Shown here: positions 40,948 through 48,502 of the stretch, piece by piece
How the letters are laid out: every line of letters begins with the position of its first letter
How positions within the stretch are numbered: the first letter of the stretch is position 1
Assembly (NCBI RefSeq): GCF_965208895.1
Contig: NZ_OZ242363.1
Coordinates: 558,001-622,000 of the forward strand
Direction of reading: 5' to 3'
Length of the DNA stretch: 64,000 nt
From: Poriferisodalis sp965208895
GTDB taxonomy: Bacteria; Actinomycetota; Acidimicrobiia; Acidimicrobiales; Poriferisodalaceae
Program-made: the position numbers and the translations under genes
Notes under the pieces: model-generated
Database searches by the model: none
Told to the model about the DNA's origin: nothing
The model's input: the letters and a program-made list of their open reading frames with translations, nothing else

Positions 40948-41526
40948 TCAACCCACTCCCGGTCGCGCAATGTCACGAGTCGCCACGATCGCCCCGGCTG
41001 CAGCGAGGTCGGCGGCGGTGTTCACATTCAGAACGTCAGCCACATCCACCGACACCGTCGGGACGGCATCGAGGTCGAGGACAGCTTTCGGTCCACGTGC
41101 GCCGTCGCGCAGGCCCGCCCGCAGCATCGAGAGCGATGCGCGGGCGTAGTGGCCGATCAGCGGCTCGACACGGTCGCTGCGGGCCAGCACAACCGGCTCG
41201 CCCGTGCTGTGTGCCGTGCGAATCAGAGCGGCGAGCAGGTGGACAGGCACCGTCGGCACGTCAGTCGGGCACACGAGAACATCGCCGTGACGCTCGAGGG
41301 CATCGACCAGACCAGCGAGCGGTCCGGAAAGTGGCGTGCTGTCGGGTTCAGCCACGAGAGGTGCGGGCGGATTGCCTCCCTGCGCGACCACCGGGTGCGC
41401 CCCCGCCGCCCTCAAGGCGTCGGCAACCCACAGCGCCAGCGGTCGTCCCACCAGCTCCAGGTTGGCCTTGTCGCTGCCCATGCGCGTCGAAGCGCCGCCG
41501 CACAGCACGACGCCGGCAGGCCTCAC
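40948..41526 (-). CDS. mobA: Molybdenum cofactor guanylyltransferase-like protein
   Basis: The 192-residue nucleotidyltransferase has the MobA signature VVLCGGASTRMGSDKANLEL, then VCPTDVPTVPVHLL and VLNVNTAADL. MobA attaches GMP to molybdopterin to form the bis-MGD cofactor; some relatives use CTP for other cofactors. The GTG at 41526 overlaps the DUF3151 stop by 4 bp (GTGA), fixing the start. It lies in a DUF3151-mobA-rnd minus-strand group. Confidence 0.88.
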   Translation of the reverse strand: MRPAGVVLCGGASTRMGSDKANLELVGRPLALWVADALRAAGAHPVVAQGGNPPAPLVAEPDSTPLSGPLAGLVDALERHGDVLVCPTDVPTVPVHLLAALIRTAHSTGEPVVLARSDRVEPLIGHYARASLSMLRAGLRDGARGPKAVLDLDAVPTVSVDVADVLNVNTAADLAAAGAIVATRDIARPGVG

Positions 41527-41987
41527 GCCTGAGGCCACTCACCGGTTGGGGGCTCGCCGCCGGGGTCCAGTTGGACCAGGAACCCGGCGCACCTGTCGGC
41601 CTCGTCGTCCTCGCCGATGGCGGCGGCTGAGCGACCCAGGCCCAGCAGCGACCACAAGAAGCCGTGGTTGGTGGGCGCCGTCCAGCGGACGTAGCCGCTG
41701 CCGCGCCAGCCCGCCGCTCGCAACGCGTCCAGGCCGCGGTGATACCCCACCCGGCAATAGGCGTACGCCTCGACGTGGCGACCACTGCCCGCCGCGCAGC
41801 GGCCCAGTTCCGCCCACGCTTCGAGCATCCGCGGCCAACGGGCTGCGACACGCTCCAGTGCGGCCGCACGGTCGGCCAGCGGCAGTTCCATGGCCGCTTC
41901 GAATGCGGCTGCGGCCGGCGACGGGGCCGGATCCAGGACCGTCTCGGGCAGACCGCCCGGACGCAGGTCGATCGGAGTGGCAGCCAT
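41523..41987 (-). CDS. DUF3151 protein
   Basis: This 154-residue helical, TPR-like protein is common in actinobacteria. It contains LERVAARWPRMLEAWAELGR, AYAYCRVGYHRGLDALR and TNHGFLWSLLGLGRSAAAIG. The function is unknown. It overlaps mobA by 4 bp, so it may act with it, although most actinobacteria keep the gene near carbon-metabolism genes. Confidence 0.8.
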   Translation of the reverse strand: MAATPIDLRPGGLPETVLDPAPSPAAAAFEAAMELPLADRAAALERVAARWPRMLEAWAELGRCAAGSGRHVEAYAYCRVGYHRGLDALRAAGWRGSGYVRWTAPTNHGFLWSLLGLGRSAAAIGEDDEADRCAGFLVQLDPGGEPPTGEWPQA

Positions 41988-42084
41988 TGGGGAACCTCGT
42001 CAAAGTCAGCAAATTCGCCTCGACTCTAGTGAGCACCCCTGCTCAGACCCGGAATCGATCCCTGTGCTCCCCAGCGACGGTGCG

Positions 42085-42090
42085 TACCCT
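42085..42090 (+). promoter_or_regulatory. -10 box TACCCT, 7 bp before the start at 42098
   Basis: The box lies in the divergent region with DUF3151. Confidence 0.45.
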
Positions 42091-42097
42091 CAGATGA

Positions 42098-42409
42098 GTG
42101 CTGCCCGAGTGGTTGGATGCTGACCGCCTCAGCGCAGCACTCGTCGGTGGCATCGCCTGCCTCGTGATCGCGGCCGTCGTAGTGCTGCGGATGATCCGCA
42201 AGCTGGCGCTGGCCGTGCTCATCTCGGTGGTGCTCGTCGGCGCCGCGGCAGCGCTGGCAGTCCAGTGGTCGGGACTGCGGGACTGTCAACAGACCTGCTC
42301 CTGCGATGTCCTCGGCCGCACGGTCCAGGTGCCCGAGAATCCGCTGTGCGGGCCCGACCGCATCGACCCCAGCCGCATCGACGTGGACATCGACATTGAC
42401 ACGGGCTGA
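42098..42409 (+). CDS. Small membrane protein with C-terminal Cys motif (103 aa)
   Basis: Two hydrophobic segments span about residues 10-30 and 35-55. An extracytoplasmic tail follows with CQQTCSCD and PLCGPD, four cysteines that could form disulfides. No family was recognised. The GTG at 42098 sits 7 bp after TACCCT. Confidence 0.55.
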   Translation: MLPEWLDADRLSAALVGGIACLVIAAVVVLRMIRKLALAVLISVVLVGAAAALAVQWSGLRDCQQTCSCDVLGRTVQVPENPLCGPDRIDPSRIDVDIDIDTG

Positions 42410-42472
42410 TCCAGCGCTAGCAGACGTGTTTCGTAATCGTGTTCAGGGCAACTCCGCGACGCCTTGACAAGC

Positions 42473-42510
42473 GCCTCGGGCCGCGGCCTCGCCGAGCGGT
42501 TCAGTCTCAG
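42473..42510. repeat. Dispersed intergenic repeat, copy D
   Basis: It reads CTCGGGCCGCGGCCTCGCC, then GAGCGGTTCAGTCTCAG, and overlaps the pyk stop (42507-42509). It is a degenerate relative of copies A-C. Confidence 0.55.
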
Positions 42511-43940
42511 GGAACGCGCATGGCGCGCAAGTTGTCAGTGGCGTGAGACTCCGGGCTCGAGCCGGAGACCACCACGACCATGTCGCCGCTTCGCACCATC
42601 GCCGACCGCGCTGCGGCGTGCACTGCTTCGAGCGCTGATTCGGCCGGGGTCAGGCGCTCGCCGAAAACCAGCGGGCGGGTCCCCCACGACAGCGAGAGCT
42701 GCATCGCAGTGCGGGGCTCGGGTGTGAGTCCCAGCAACGGCATCGATGGGCGGAATCTGGCCATGCTGCGTGCGGTAAATCCCGACCGGCTCAGGCAGAT
42801 GATGGCCTGGGCGCCGAGTTCGGTCGCGAGTCTCGACGCTGCCTGGGTGATGCCGTCGGTCACCCGCATGTAGTCGGCGGAGCGGTCGTCGTTCCTGCGC
42901 ACCGACAGCAGCCGGTTCCACCACGCCTCATAGTCGAAGCGCTCATCGGCTCGCTCGGTGATGCGCGCCATGGTCCGCACGGCGTTCACCGGGTCGTGGC
43001 CGATGGCCGTCTCGCCGCTCAGCATCACCGCGGACGTGCCGTCGAACACTGCATTGGCGATGTCGGAGGCTTCGGCCCGGGTCGGCACCGGCGAGTGCAG
43101 CAGCGACTCCAGCATCTGCGTTGCGGTGATGGCCGGTCGGCCGTGCGCGACACAAGCTTCGATGATCCGTTTCTGCAGATGTGGCAGCTCCTCGATGTCG
43201 CACTCAGCGCCGAGGTCGCCGCGGGCCACCATCACCGCCGAGGACGCCTCGATGATCCCGTCGAGGTTCTCCACCGCAGCGTTGGTCTCGATCTTGGCCA
43301 CCAGCAGCGGGCCGCGTGGGTGCGGCTCGACGCCCAGGCGACGCATGTCGTGTGCGGAGCGGACAAACGACAGCGCCACCATGTCAGTGCCCAAGTCGAT
43401 GAACGTGTCGGCGAGCTTCAGGTCCTGTGGGGTCGGCGTGCTCATCCGCAGTTTGGACGAGTCGACGTGGAGACCCGGTCGTCCTTCGAGGTGACCGCCG
43501 TGCAAAACGCGGGTCTTGAGGGCGTTGGATGCTCGGTCCTCGACTACCAGCACGACATTGCCGTCTCCGAAGGACAGCTGGTCGCCGGGGCCCACGTCGG
43601 TCAGCAGACCCTCGTAGTCGACGACGATCCGGTCTGCCGTGCTGGCATCGCCGTCGATGCCGAGCGAGAGCACGGCGTCTTGGGCGACCTCGCAGCCGCC
43701 TTCGGGAAACGGCTTGCAGCGCACCTTCGGTCCCGGCAGATCCACCAGGATCCCGATGTGGCGCCCGGATTCCTCCGAGATGGCGCGTAGCCGTCGGAAC
43801 GTCTCGACTTGCTCGTCGAGCGTGCCGTGAGCCAAGCCGAGGCGCCATACATCGACACCCGCCTCGATCAGGGCTGTCATGGTCGCTGCGTCGCTGCAGG
43901 CTGGTCCGACGCTGGCGATGATCTTGGTCCGTCTTGCCAT
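42507..43940 (-). CDS. pyk: Pyruvate kinase
   Basis: The 477-residue glycolytic enzyme makes pyruvate and ATP. Seen are KIIASVGPACSD, ILVDLPGPKVRC, KIETNAAVENLDGII, VMVARGDLGAE, ITATQMLESLLHSPVPTRAE and DGTSAVMLSGETAIGHDP. Minor oddities are DVWRLGLAHGTLD in place of the usual R.N.SHG region and a slightly variant effector domain, so regulation may differ. The ATG at 43940 sits 8 bp after TACCGT. Confidence 0.92.
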   Translation of the reverse strand: MARRTKIIASVGPACSDAATMTALIEAGVDVWRLGLAHGTLDEQVETFRRLRAISEESGRHIGILVDLPGPKVRCKPFPEGGCEVAQDAVLSLGIDGDASTADRIVVDYEGLLTDVGPGDQLSFGDGNVVLVVEDRASNALKTRVLHGGHLEGRPGLHVDSSKLRMSTPTPQDLKLADTFIDLGTDMVALSFVRSAHDMRRLGVEPHPRGPLLVAKIETNAAVENLDGIIEASSAVMVARGDLGAECDIEELPHLQKRIIEACVAHGRPAITATQMLESLLHSPVPTRAEASDIANAVFDGTSAVMLSGETAIGHDPVNAVRTMARITERADERFDYEAWWNRLLSVRRNDDRSADYMRVTDGITQAASRLATELGAQAIICLSRSGFTARSMARFRPSMPLLGLTPEPRTAMQLSLSWGTRPLVFGERLTPAESALEAVHAAARSAMVRSGDMVVVVSGSSPESHATDNLRAMRVP

Positions 43941-43948
43941 GTAGCACC

Positions 43949-43954
43949 ACGGTA
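43949..43954 (-). promoter_or_regulatory. -10 box TACCGT, 8 bp before the pyk start
   Basis: Minus-strand hexamer. It excludes a start 27 bp upstream. Confidence 0.5.
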
Positions 43955-44010
43955 CCGCTCCCGTCAAGGCATCCTGCTGTCGATTGCAGAGATTCGGTGC
44001 GTTGGGCCAA

Positions 44011-44016
44011 TAGGGT
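44011..44016 (+). promoter_or_regulatory. -10 box TAGGGT, 8 bp before the start at 44025
   Basis: The hexamer favours the GTG at 44025 over longer upstream readings. Confidence 0.45.
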
Positions 44017-44024
44017 CAGCCGCC

Positions 44025-44642
44025 GTGGAGCTCGTCTTCGTCCGTCACGGCCAGCCCGAACGAGTCGTGCGACACGATGGGCAGCCCGCAGACCCGCCGT
44101 TGTCGGCGATCGGTCTCCAGCAAGCTGCAGCCGTGGCCGAATGGCTGTCCGAGATGGGCGTCGACGCCCTCTACAGCAGCCCGATGCGGCGGGCGCTGCA
44201 AACCGCAGAGGCCATCGGCGGCGCGACCGGTCTGGTGCCGGCCGTGCGAGACGGCCTCAGCGAGTTCGACCGAGACTCCCCCGCGTACGTGCCCATGGAG
44301 GTGCTCAAGGAGACCGACCGCGAGCGCTGGAACGAGCTGGCGACGGGCTCGTTCGGCGATGCGGAGCGCACGGCGCAGTTCATCGCCACGGTCAACCATG
44401 CCGTCGACGAGATCGTCGCTGATCACCGCAGCCAGCGCGTCGCTCTGGCATGCCACGGTGGGGTTGTGAACGCCTATCTGGCTCGCTGCTTGGGCTTCGA
44501 CGCCGACGCATTCCTGCGATTCGACGTCGACTACACCTCGGTCACCCGCGTCTTCGCGTCAAGCCATGGTCACCGCAGCGTCCTGTCGGTCAACGAGCGC
44601 ACCCACCTGCGAGGCCGGTCCGACCTCGCCATCGGTCTGTAG
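44025..44642 (+). CDS. Histidine phosphatase (phosphoglycerate mutase superfamily)
   Basis: The 205-residue protein opens with ELVFVRHGQPER, the RHG motif carrying the phosphorylated histidine. YSSPMRRALQTAEAI and the second histidine in VALACHGGVVNAYL complete the active site. The family contains phosphatases and mutases for sugar phosphates, RNA nucleotides and cofactor intermediates. Length and motifs suggest a small-molecule phosphatase rather than a true mutase. It is divergent from pyk. Confidence 0.85.
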   Translation: MELVFVRHGQPERVVRHDGQPADPPLSAIGLQQAAAVAEWLSEMGVDALYSSPMRRALQTAEAIGGATGLVPAVRDGLSEFDRDSPAYVPMEVLKETDRERWNELATGSFGDAERTAQFIATVNHAVDEIVADHRSQRVALACHGGVVNAYLARCLGFDADAFLRFDVDYTSVTRVFASSHGHRSVLSVNERTHLRGRSDLAIGL

Positions 44643-44733
44643 ACATCGCTCGCAGCGGCGTGTCGCTGCCGCCGAACCGGCCCGCGGTTCCTGCCAGCGT
44701 TCGCGCTCCCTCGTCAGGCCGTCAGGATGCGCA

Positions 44734-45369
44734 TCATTCGGTGGGATCGGTAGTGCCGTCGTATTCGGCGGCCAGGGCTGCGACAGCGGCTGCGATGTCC
44801 TCGCCGGAACGTCGGCTGCTCAGCAGTCGGCCGATGTCCGAGCAGACGGCTTCGACCCAGTCCCGCTCGAACTGGTACGACTCGGTATCTGCGAAGACCT
44901 CGTCGCAAAGGCTGACCAGAGCGTCCGTGCTGCGGCTGCCGGTTGCGTCAGCGAGTTCGACGATGTCGGCTATGTCGCGGCCACGACCGGACATGAGCTT
45001 GAGGGCCAGCAGAATCCGAGGGCTCGCCCCGCGAACCAGCAGACACCTGCCTTCGTAGATCGGATCGAACGCGGACGGCGGGAGATCCGCTTCGACGAAG
45101 CCGGCTGCTTGGTTGTTGATCCAATTGGCAGCGATGTTGCGGCGCCGCGCCACCGCCGAGGCTGCCTCCAGCACTTGAGGCGGAATCTCGGCCGTGGCGA
45201 CATCGACATCTTGGGTCATCCGTCCATCGAACAGTGCCCCCATCGCGACTCCGCCGATCACATACAGCACGTACATCACGCCCGGCGGGGCCGACGCGGA
45301 CAGGACATCGTCGACCTCTTCGAAGAGATCGAGCATCTCCGCGAATGTGTGCTGAGGGAGATCGCTCAC
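44734..45369 (-). CDS. Nucleotidyltransferase (DUF6036/AbiEii-like)
   Basis: The 211-residue protein carries the minimal nucleotidyltransferase motif GGVAMGALFDGRMTQDVDV, where the GG and DVD form the NTP and metal site. LALKLMSGRGRDIADIVEL follows, as in DUF6036 and AbiEii-type enzymes. Such proteins often act as toxins that modify tRNA, paired with an upstream antitoxin. The overlapping upstream gene (4 bp) would be the candidate partner. The function is inferred from the fold motif only. Confidence 0.7.
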   Translation of the reverse strand: MSDLPQHTFAEMLDLFEEVDDVLSASAPPGVMYVLYVIGGVAMGALFDGRMTQDVDVATAEIPPQVLEAASAVARRRNIAANWINNQAAGFVEADLPPSAFDPIYEGRCLLVRGASPRILLALKLMSGRGRDIADIVELADATGSRSTDALVSLCDEVFADTESYQFERDWVEAVCSDIGRLLSSRRSGEDIAAAVAALAAEYDGTTDPTE

Positions 45370-45827
45370 AGATTCGCAGACACAGCCCGTCGGCGGCGCC
45401 TGGACGTGATGCCGACGAACTCCCGGTCGAACCAGACGCGGTGGTAGGCGCAGGCAGCGGGGGCGTCAGCGATGGTCTGTTCCCAGATGAAGCCCTCCAT
45501 GACGCAATGCCTGCCCCACGCAATGTCGACCTCCGATCGGTGGTCGAACACCCAAGCCGGCACCGGGACGCCGTCACGGTCACAGAGCGCATGAACCACC
45601 GCCGCAATGCGGCACAAGTCGTCGGCGTCGTCGCCCGTCGGGGTATCGGCGATCATGGCGCTGCGCTCATCAGGCCAGGCATCCCACTCGCGGACGAAGA
45701 ACGTCAGCGGCACATGCTCCCGGTTGCCCCGCTCAGCCATCGCCGGGGGCAGGTCAGCGACTCGCACGCGCCCAAAGACAGGCACCGGTGCTGGGGCATG
45801 TCGTTGAGGCCGAATCCGAACCGGCAT
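45366..45827 (-). CDS. Hypothetical protein (153 aa), probable partner of the nucleotidyltransferase
   Basis: No family was recognised. The N-terminal 35 residues are basic and proline-rich. The rest looks globular (PLTFFVREWDAWPDERSAMI, AWVFDHRSEVDIAWGRHCVM, YHRVWFDREFVGI). A strong ribosome site GGAGGTG lies 5 bp before the ATG at 45827. The 4-bp overlap with the nucleotidyltransferase suggests stoichiometric production, as in toxin-antitoxin pairs, with this gene first. Which of the two is toxic is unknown. Confidence 0.55.
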   Translation of the reverse strand: MPVRIRPQRHAPAPVPVFGRVRVADLPPAMAERGNREHVPLTFFVREWDAWPDERSAMIADTPTGDDADDLCRIAAVVHALCDRDGVPVPAWVFDHRSEVDIAWGRHCVMEGFIWEQTIADAPAACAYHRVWFDREFVGITSRRRRRAVSANL

Positions 45828-45884
45828 CTCGCACCTCCGCCGCCGCAATCGTACCGTTGCTCCCCGCCACGCCTTGTGGTGAGT

Positions 45885-45975
45885 GCAACCGGGCAGCCGC
45901 GTGAGCAGCTCCAGCACGGCCACCAGCGACGGCGCATCGGGTTGACGCAGGTGCAGCGTGCGCAGGTTGTTCAGC
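45885..45975 (-). pseudogene. Duplicated fragment of the SirB1-like gene
   Basis: These 91 bp are nearly identical to 46753-46843 inside the SirB1-like gene, with about five differences. Both encode NNLRTLHLRQPDAP, then SLVAVLELL and a RLPGC ending. Only this segment is copied, so it is a gene fragment. It supplies the stop codon of the HicB gene at its right end. Confidence 0.85.
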
Positions 45976-46222
45976 TGGTCGAGCCGACTGCCGTGTCGAG
46001 ATGGCGGGCGTCGAAAGCATCCCAAGAGAGCGGCGGCGGCAACGCCTCGCCATTGCCTTGCAGATCCGCCACGATGTCGTCCACCAGCGCACGAATGCCG
46101 CGGAGGCATTCCGCCTCCGTTGGAGCGATGTGGCTCACCAGCAGAAAGCCGTTGCACACGCCAATCCAGGCATCGTCTTCGTCCGACCAGGAAGCTCGAT
46201 ACAGGTACCGAGGATCATTCAC
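45971..46222 (-). CDS. hicB: HicB-family antitoxin
   Basis: The 83-residue protein matches the HicB fold: YRASWSDEDDAWIGVCNGFL, then APTEAECLRGIRALVDDIVA and LPPPLS. It should neutralise the HicA encoded just upstream, overlapping it by 8 bp. Its stop lies in the SirB1 fragment at 45885-45975, so its C-terminus was probably set by the recombination event. The last residues (DTAVGSTS) may therefore be acquired. Confidence 0.78.
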   Translation of the reverse strand: MNDPRYLYRASWSDEDDAWIGVCNGFLLVSHIAPTEAECLRGIRALVDDIVADLQGNGEALPPPLSWDAFDARHLDTAVGSTS

Positions 46223-46472
46223 TGTCGGCCTCCATCAAGTCGATCGCACGCAGGACCTGACGCACCTGGTAGGGCTTCGCGTCTCCGCCGTGGTTCTGGA
46301 TGTTCACTCTAGGCAAGCCCTGCCAAGGCGTCCGGTAGATCAGGTGGCTCCCTCTGCGCCGAGGCTCGCCGAAGTACACGCGACACACCTTGGCCAGTTC
46401 GGAAAAACGCACACCCGTCTGACTCGTCCGCCACGTTTCGAGCATCTCTCGAGCCCTGTCGAACTCGGTCAT
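46215..46472 (-). CDS. hicA: HicA-family toxin
   Basis: The 85-residue protein has RFSELAKVCRVYFGEPRRRGSHLIYRTPW in pieces: the GSH motif (H43) and a C-terminal KPYQVRQVLRAIDLM fit HicA mRNA interferases. GGAGG precedes the ATG at 46472. Toxin first, antitoxin second is the usual HicAB order, opposite to the pair at 12.5 kb. Confidence 0.78.
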   Translation of the reverse strand: MTEFDRAREMLETWRTSQTGVRFSELAKVCRVYFGEPRRRGSHLIYRTPWQGLPRVNIQNHGGDAKPYQVRQVLRAIDLMEADSE

Positions 46473-46593
46473 CCTGCCTCCATCGCGAAGATCCGCATGG
46501 ACTGCCGATGATCACAGCGATGTGCAGCGCTTTCAATTTGTTTGCAGTATTTTCATCCCACTGCGAACATCATTCGTGCCGTTGCCGCAGTGG
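46473..46593. other. hicA upstream region, AT-rich
   Basis: These 121 bp are clearly less GC-rich (around 46530-46560) and probably contain the hicAB promoter. No exact hexamers stand out. Confidence 0.35.
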
Positions 46594-47412
46594 TCAGTTC
46601 AACTGGGCCCAGAGGCGGGTTGCTGCCTGGTTGAGGTGTTCGGCATCGCTTCCGCCGAATTGGTCGGCGGCGGATTCCAGCACCTGCGCGCCCTTGTCGG
46701 GCCGTCCCAGCGTCGCGAGCGCTTGGCCGAGACGCATGAACTCGTCGATCGGGCAACCGGGCAGCCGTATGAGCAGCTCCAGCACGGCCACCAGCGATGG
46801 TGCATCGGGTTGGCGCAGGTGCAGCGTGCGCAGGTTGTTCAGCATTCTCAGCAGGATCGCCTCGGCCGGCGTTTGCTGCAGGAACGCATCGTCGAACGCC
46901 TGGCGCGGCTCGAAGCGGGCAAAGATCGCTGCGGCACCAGCCCGGTCGATGATGTGGCCGTCGAATGCGTCGATGAAGGTGTCGGGATCGGGTGTGCCGA
47001 CCAGGAAGTGGCCTGGCATGCCGACGCCGTGCAGATCGAGGCTTGCGCGGCGGGCCACTTCGATCGTGACGACAGCAAGTGTGATCGGTATGCCCATCCG
47101 CCGCGAAACCACTAGGTCGAGGTAGCTGTTCGCCGGGTCGGCAAAGCGCCCCCGATTCGGGCCGAAGCCTTCTGCGTTGAAGAGCAGCTCGACGACTGCG
47201 GTTGGTGTTGGCTCGCGCACCGCGTTGGCGAGACGGTCCAGTTCAGCCAGCGCCGCTGCCTCGTCCACCTGATCCGCCCGGCAGTGAGCAGCTATGGCCA
47301 GCGCCGCCCGGTCCAGCGGCACCGGCTCGCTAGCCGCCCACCTGGCGAAGGCATCGACCGGCGACACATGATCGCCCCCGTGGTCCTGTTCCCCTGCGTT
47401 GCCGTCGGACAT
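46594..47412 (-). CDS. SirB1/transglutaminase-like protein with TPR
   Basis: The 272-residue protein resembles SirB1: FNAEGFGPNRGRFADPANSY, then LDLVVSRRMGIPITLAVVTI and LHGVGMPGHFLVG, a transglutaminase-like core that lacks an obvious complete catalytic triad. The C-terminal part (LNNLRTLHLRQPDAP onward) is TPR-like. The function of this family is unclear; some members sit near protein-modification or PrmC-type genes. The ATG at 47412 sits 7 bp after TACCGT. A 91-bp piece has been copied 870 bp away (45885-45975). Confidence 0.8.
   Translation of the reverse strand: MSDGNAGEQDHGGDHVSPVDAFARWAASEPVPLDRAALAIAAHCRADQVDEAAALAELDRLANAVREPTPTAVVELLFNAEGFGPNRGRFADPANSYLDLVVSRRMGIPITLAVVTIEVARRASLDLHGVGMPGHFLVGTPDPDTFIDAFDGHIIDRAGAAAIFARFEPRQAFDDAFLQQTPAEAILLRMLNNLRTLHLRQPDAPSLVAVLELLIRLPGCPIDEFMRLGQALATLGRPDKGAQVLESAADQFGGSDAEHLNQAATRLWAQLN
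46753..46843. repeat. 91-bp direct repeat inside the SirB1-like gene
   Basis: Source copy of the fragment at 45885-45975, in the same orientation and 868 bp apart. The hicAB pair lies between the two copies. Confidence 0.85.
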
Positions 47413-47419
47413 CGACGTG

Positions 47420-47425
47420 ACGGTA
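47420..47425 (-). promoter_or_regulatory. -10 box TACCGT, 7 bp before the start at 47412
   Basis: Minus-strand hexamer in the divergent region with the GDPD gene. It argues against a start more than 200 bp upstream. Confidence 0.5.
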
Positions 47426-47524
47426 CCGGCGACAGCATTGGACGCCGTGTACAGGGCGGCATGTGCCGGGAACCGTGTTCGGGTTCCGACGCATCGCTCC
47501 CGGTGTTTCTCCGAGCGGAGCCGC

Positions 47525-47530
47525 GATACT
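47525..47530 (+). promoter_or_regulatory. -10-like box GATACT, 6 bp before the start at 47537
   Basis: It deviates from TANNNT in its first base but has the same spacing as the other leaderless boxes. Confidence 0.35.
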
Positions 47531-47536
47531 GGCGCT

Positions 47537-48451
47537 GTGACGTCGGTGCACCCGTTCCTTGACGAACCCGGGCCGGTGCCGATAGCCCACCGCGGCGGCA
47601 GTGCCATGTGGCCGCAGAACACCATGGCTGCCTTCGAAGGCGCCGTCGGCCTCGGCTACCGCTACCTCGAGACCGATGTGCAGGCAACCTCTGACGGCGT
47701 CCTCGCGGTCTTTCACGACGACGAGCTCGCACCGACGTCGGACAGTGTCGGGTGCATCTCGGAGATGACCTGGAGCGAGGTGTCGGCAGCTCGCATCGGC
47801 GGTGAGCCGATCCCCCGCCTCGAGGAGCTGCTCGACGCGTTCGATGATGTGCGCATCAGCATCGACCCCAAGACCGATGCGGCCGTCGAACCGCTCATCG
47901 AGGCACTCAGGCGGCCGGGCGTGCTCGACCGTGTGTGCATCGGCTCGTTCTCCGACGAACGCCTTGAGCGCGTCGACGAGGCGTTCGGCGATGCGGCCTG
48001 CCTCAGCTTCAGCCCACGGGAGATCGCTCGGCTCCGGATGATGAGCCTGACCGGGCGCCCGGCACGGCCGCGCCGCCCGTCGCGGTCCGGTTCCGGCAGC
48101 CGCCGACGGACAGACCGCTCACCCCAGGACCGTCAGCACGCAGGTGAGACTCGCCGCGACCGGCCGTTCCGGGGGCGCATCGCCTCGATCCCACCGCGGC
48201 AGGGTCCCATCCCGCTCGCGACCCGACGGCTGGTCGACTACGCGCACCGCATCGGCGTGAGCGTCTACGTCTGGACTATCGACGATCCCGTCGAGATGGA
48301 CCGGCTGCTCGACACCGGCGTGGACGGCGTGATGACCGATGAGCCCACCGTGTTGCTGGACGTGCTGGCCGGGCGAGGCCAGTGGCGGGAGCCAGGCGAC
48401 CGCACCGTCACCAGGCCAGAGCCTCCCACCGGCTCGCCGACGGGAGCATGA
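47537..48451 (+). CDS. Glycerophosphodiester phosphodiesterase
   Basis: The 304-residue protein is a GDPD TIM barrel: PIAHRGGSAMWPQNTMAAFE (HR...E), ETDVQATSDGVLAVFHDDEL (E.D, catalytic H) and a C-terminal VYVWTIDDPVEMDRLLD and GVDGVMTDEP. It cleaves glycerophosphodiesters to glycerol-3-phosphate and an alcohol. About 50 residues in the middle (nt 48050-48190) are Arg/Ser-rich and unlike the family, replacing the usual barrel segment. The frame is correct again after that. Confidence 0.8.
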   Translation: MTSVHPFLDEPGPVPIAHRGGSAMWPQNTMAAFEGAVGLGYRYLETDVQATSDGVLAVFHDDELAPTSDSVGCISEMTWSEVSAARIGGEPIPRLEELLDAFDDVRISIDPKTDAAVEPLIEALRRPGVLDRVCIGSFSDERLERVDEAFGDAACLSFSPREIARLRMMSLTGRPARPRRPSRSGSGSRRRTDRSPQDRQHAGETRRDRPFRGRIASIPPRQGPIPLATRRLVDYAHRIGVSVYVWTIDDPVEMDRLLDTGVDGVMTDEPTVLLDVLAGRGQWREPGDRTVTRPEPPTGSPTGA

Positions 48452-48502
48452 GCGCATGAAGCCAGCACTCAACCTCGCAAGCGGGACGCACGAGGCGGCG
48501 GC

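Noticed and set aside
47537..48451. GDPD as a pseudogene
   Set aside because: Catalytic residues at both ends are in one frame, so it is kept as a gene with an odd insert.
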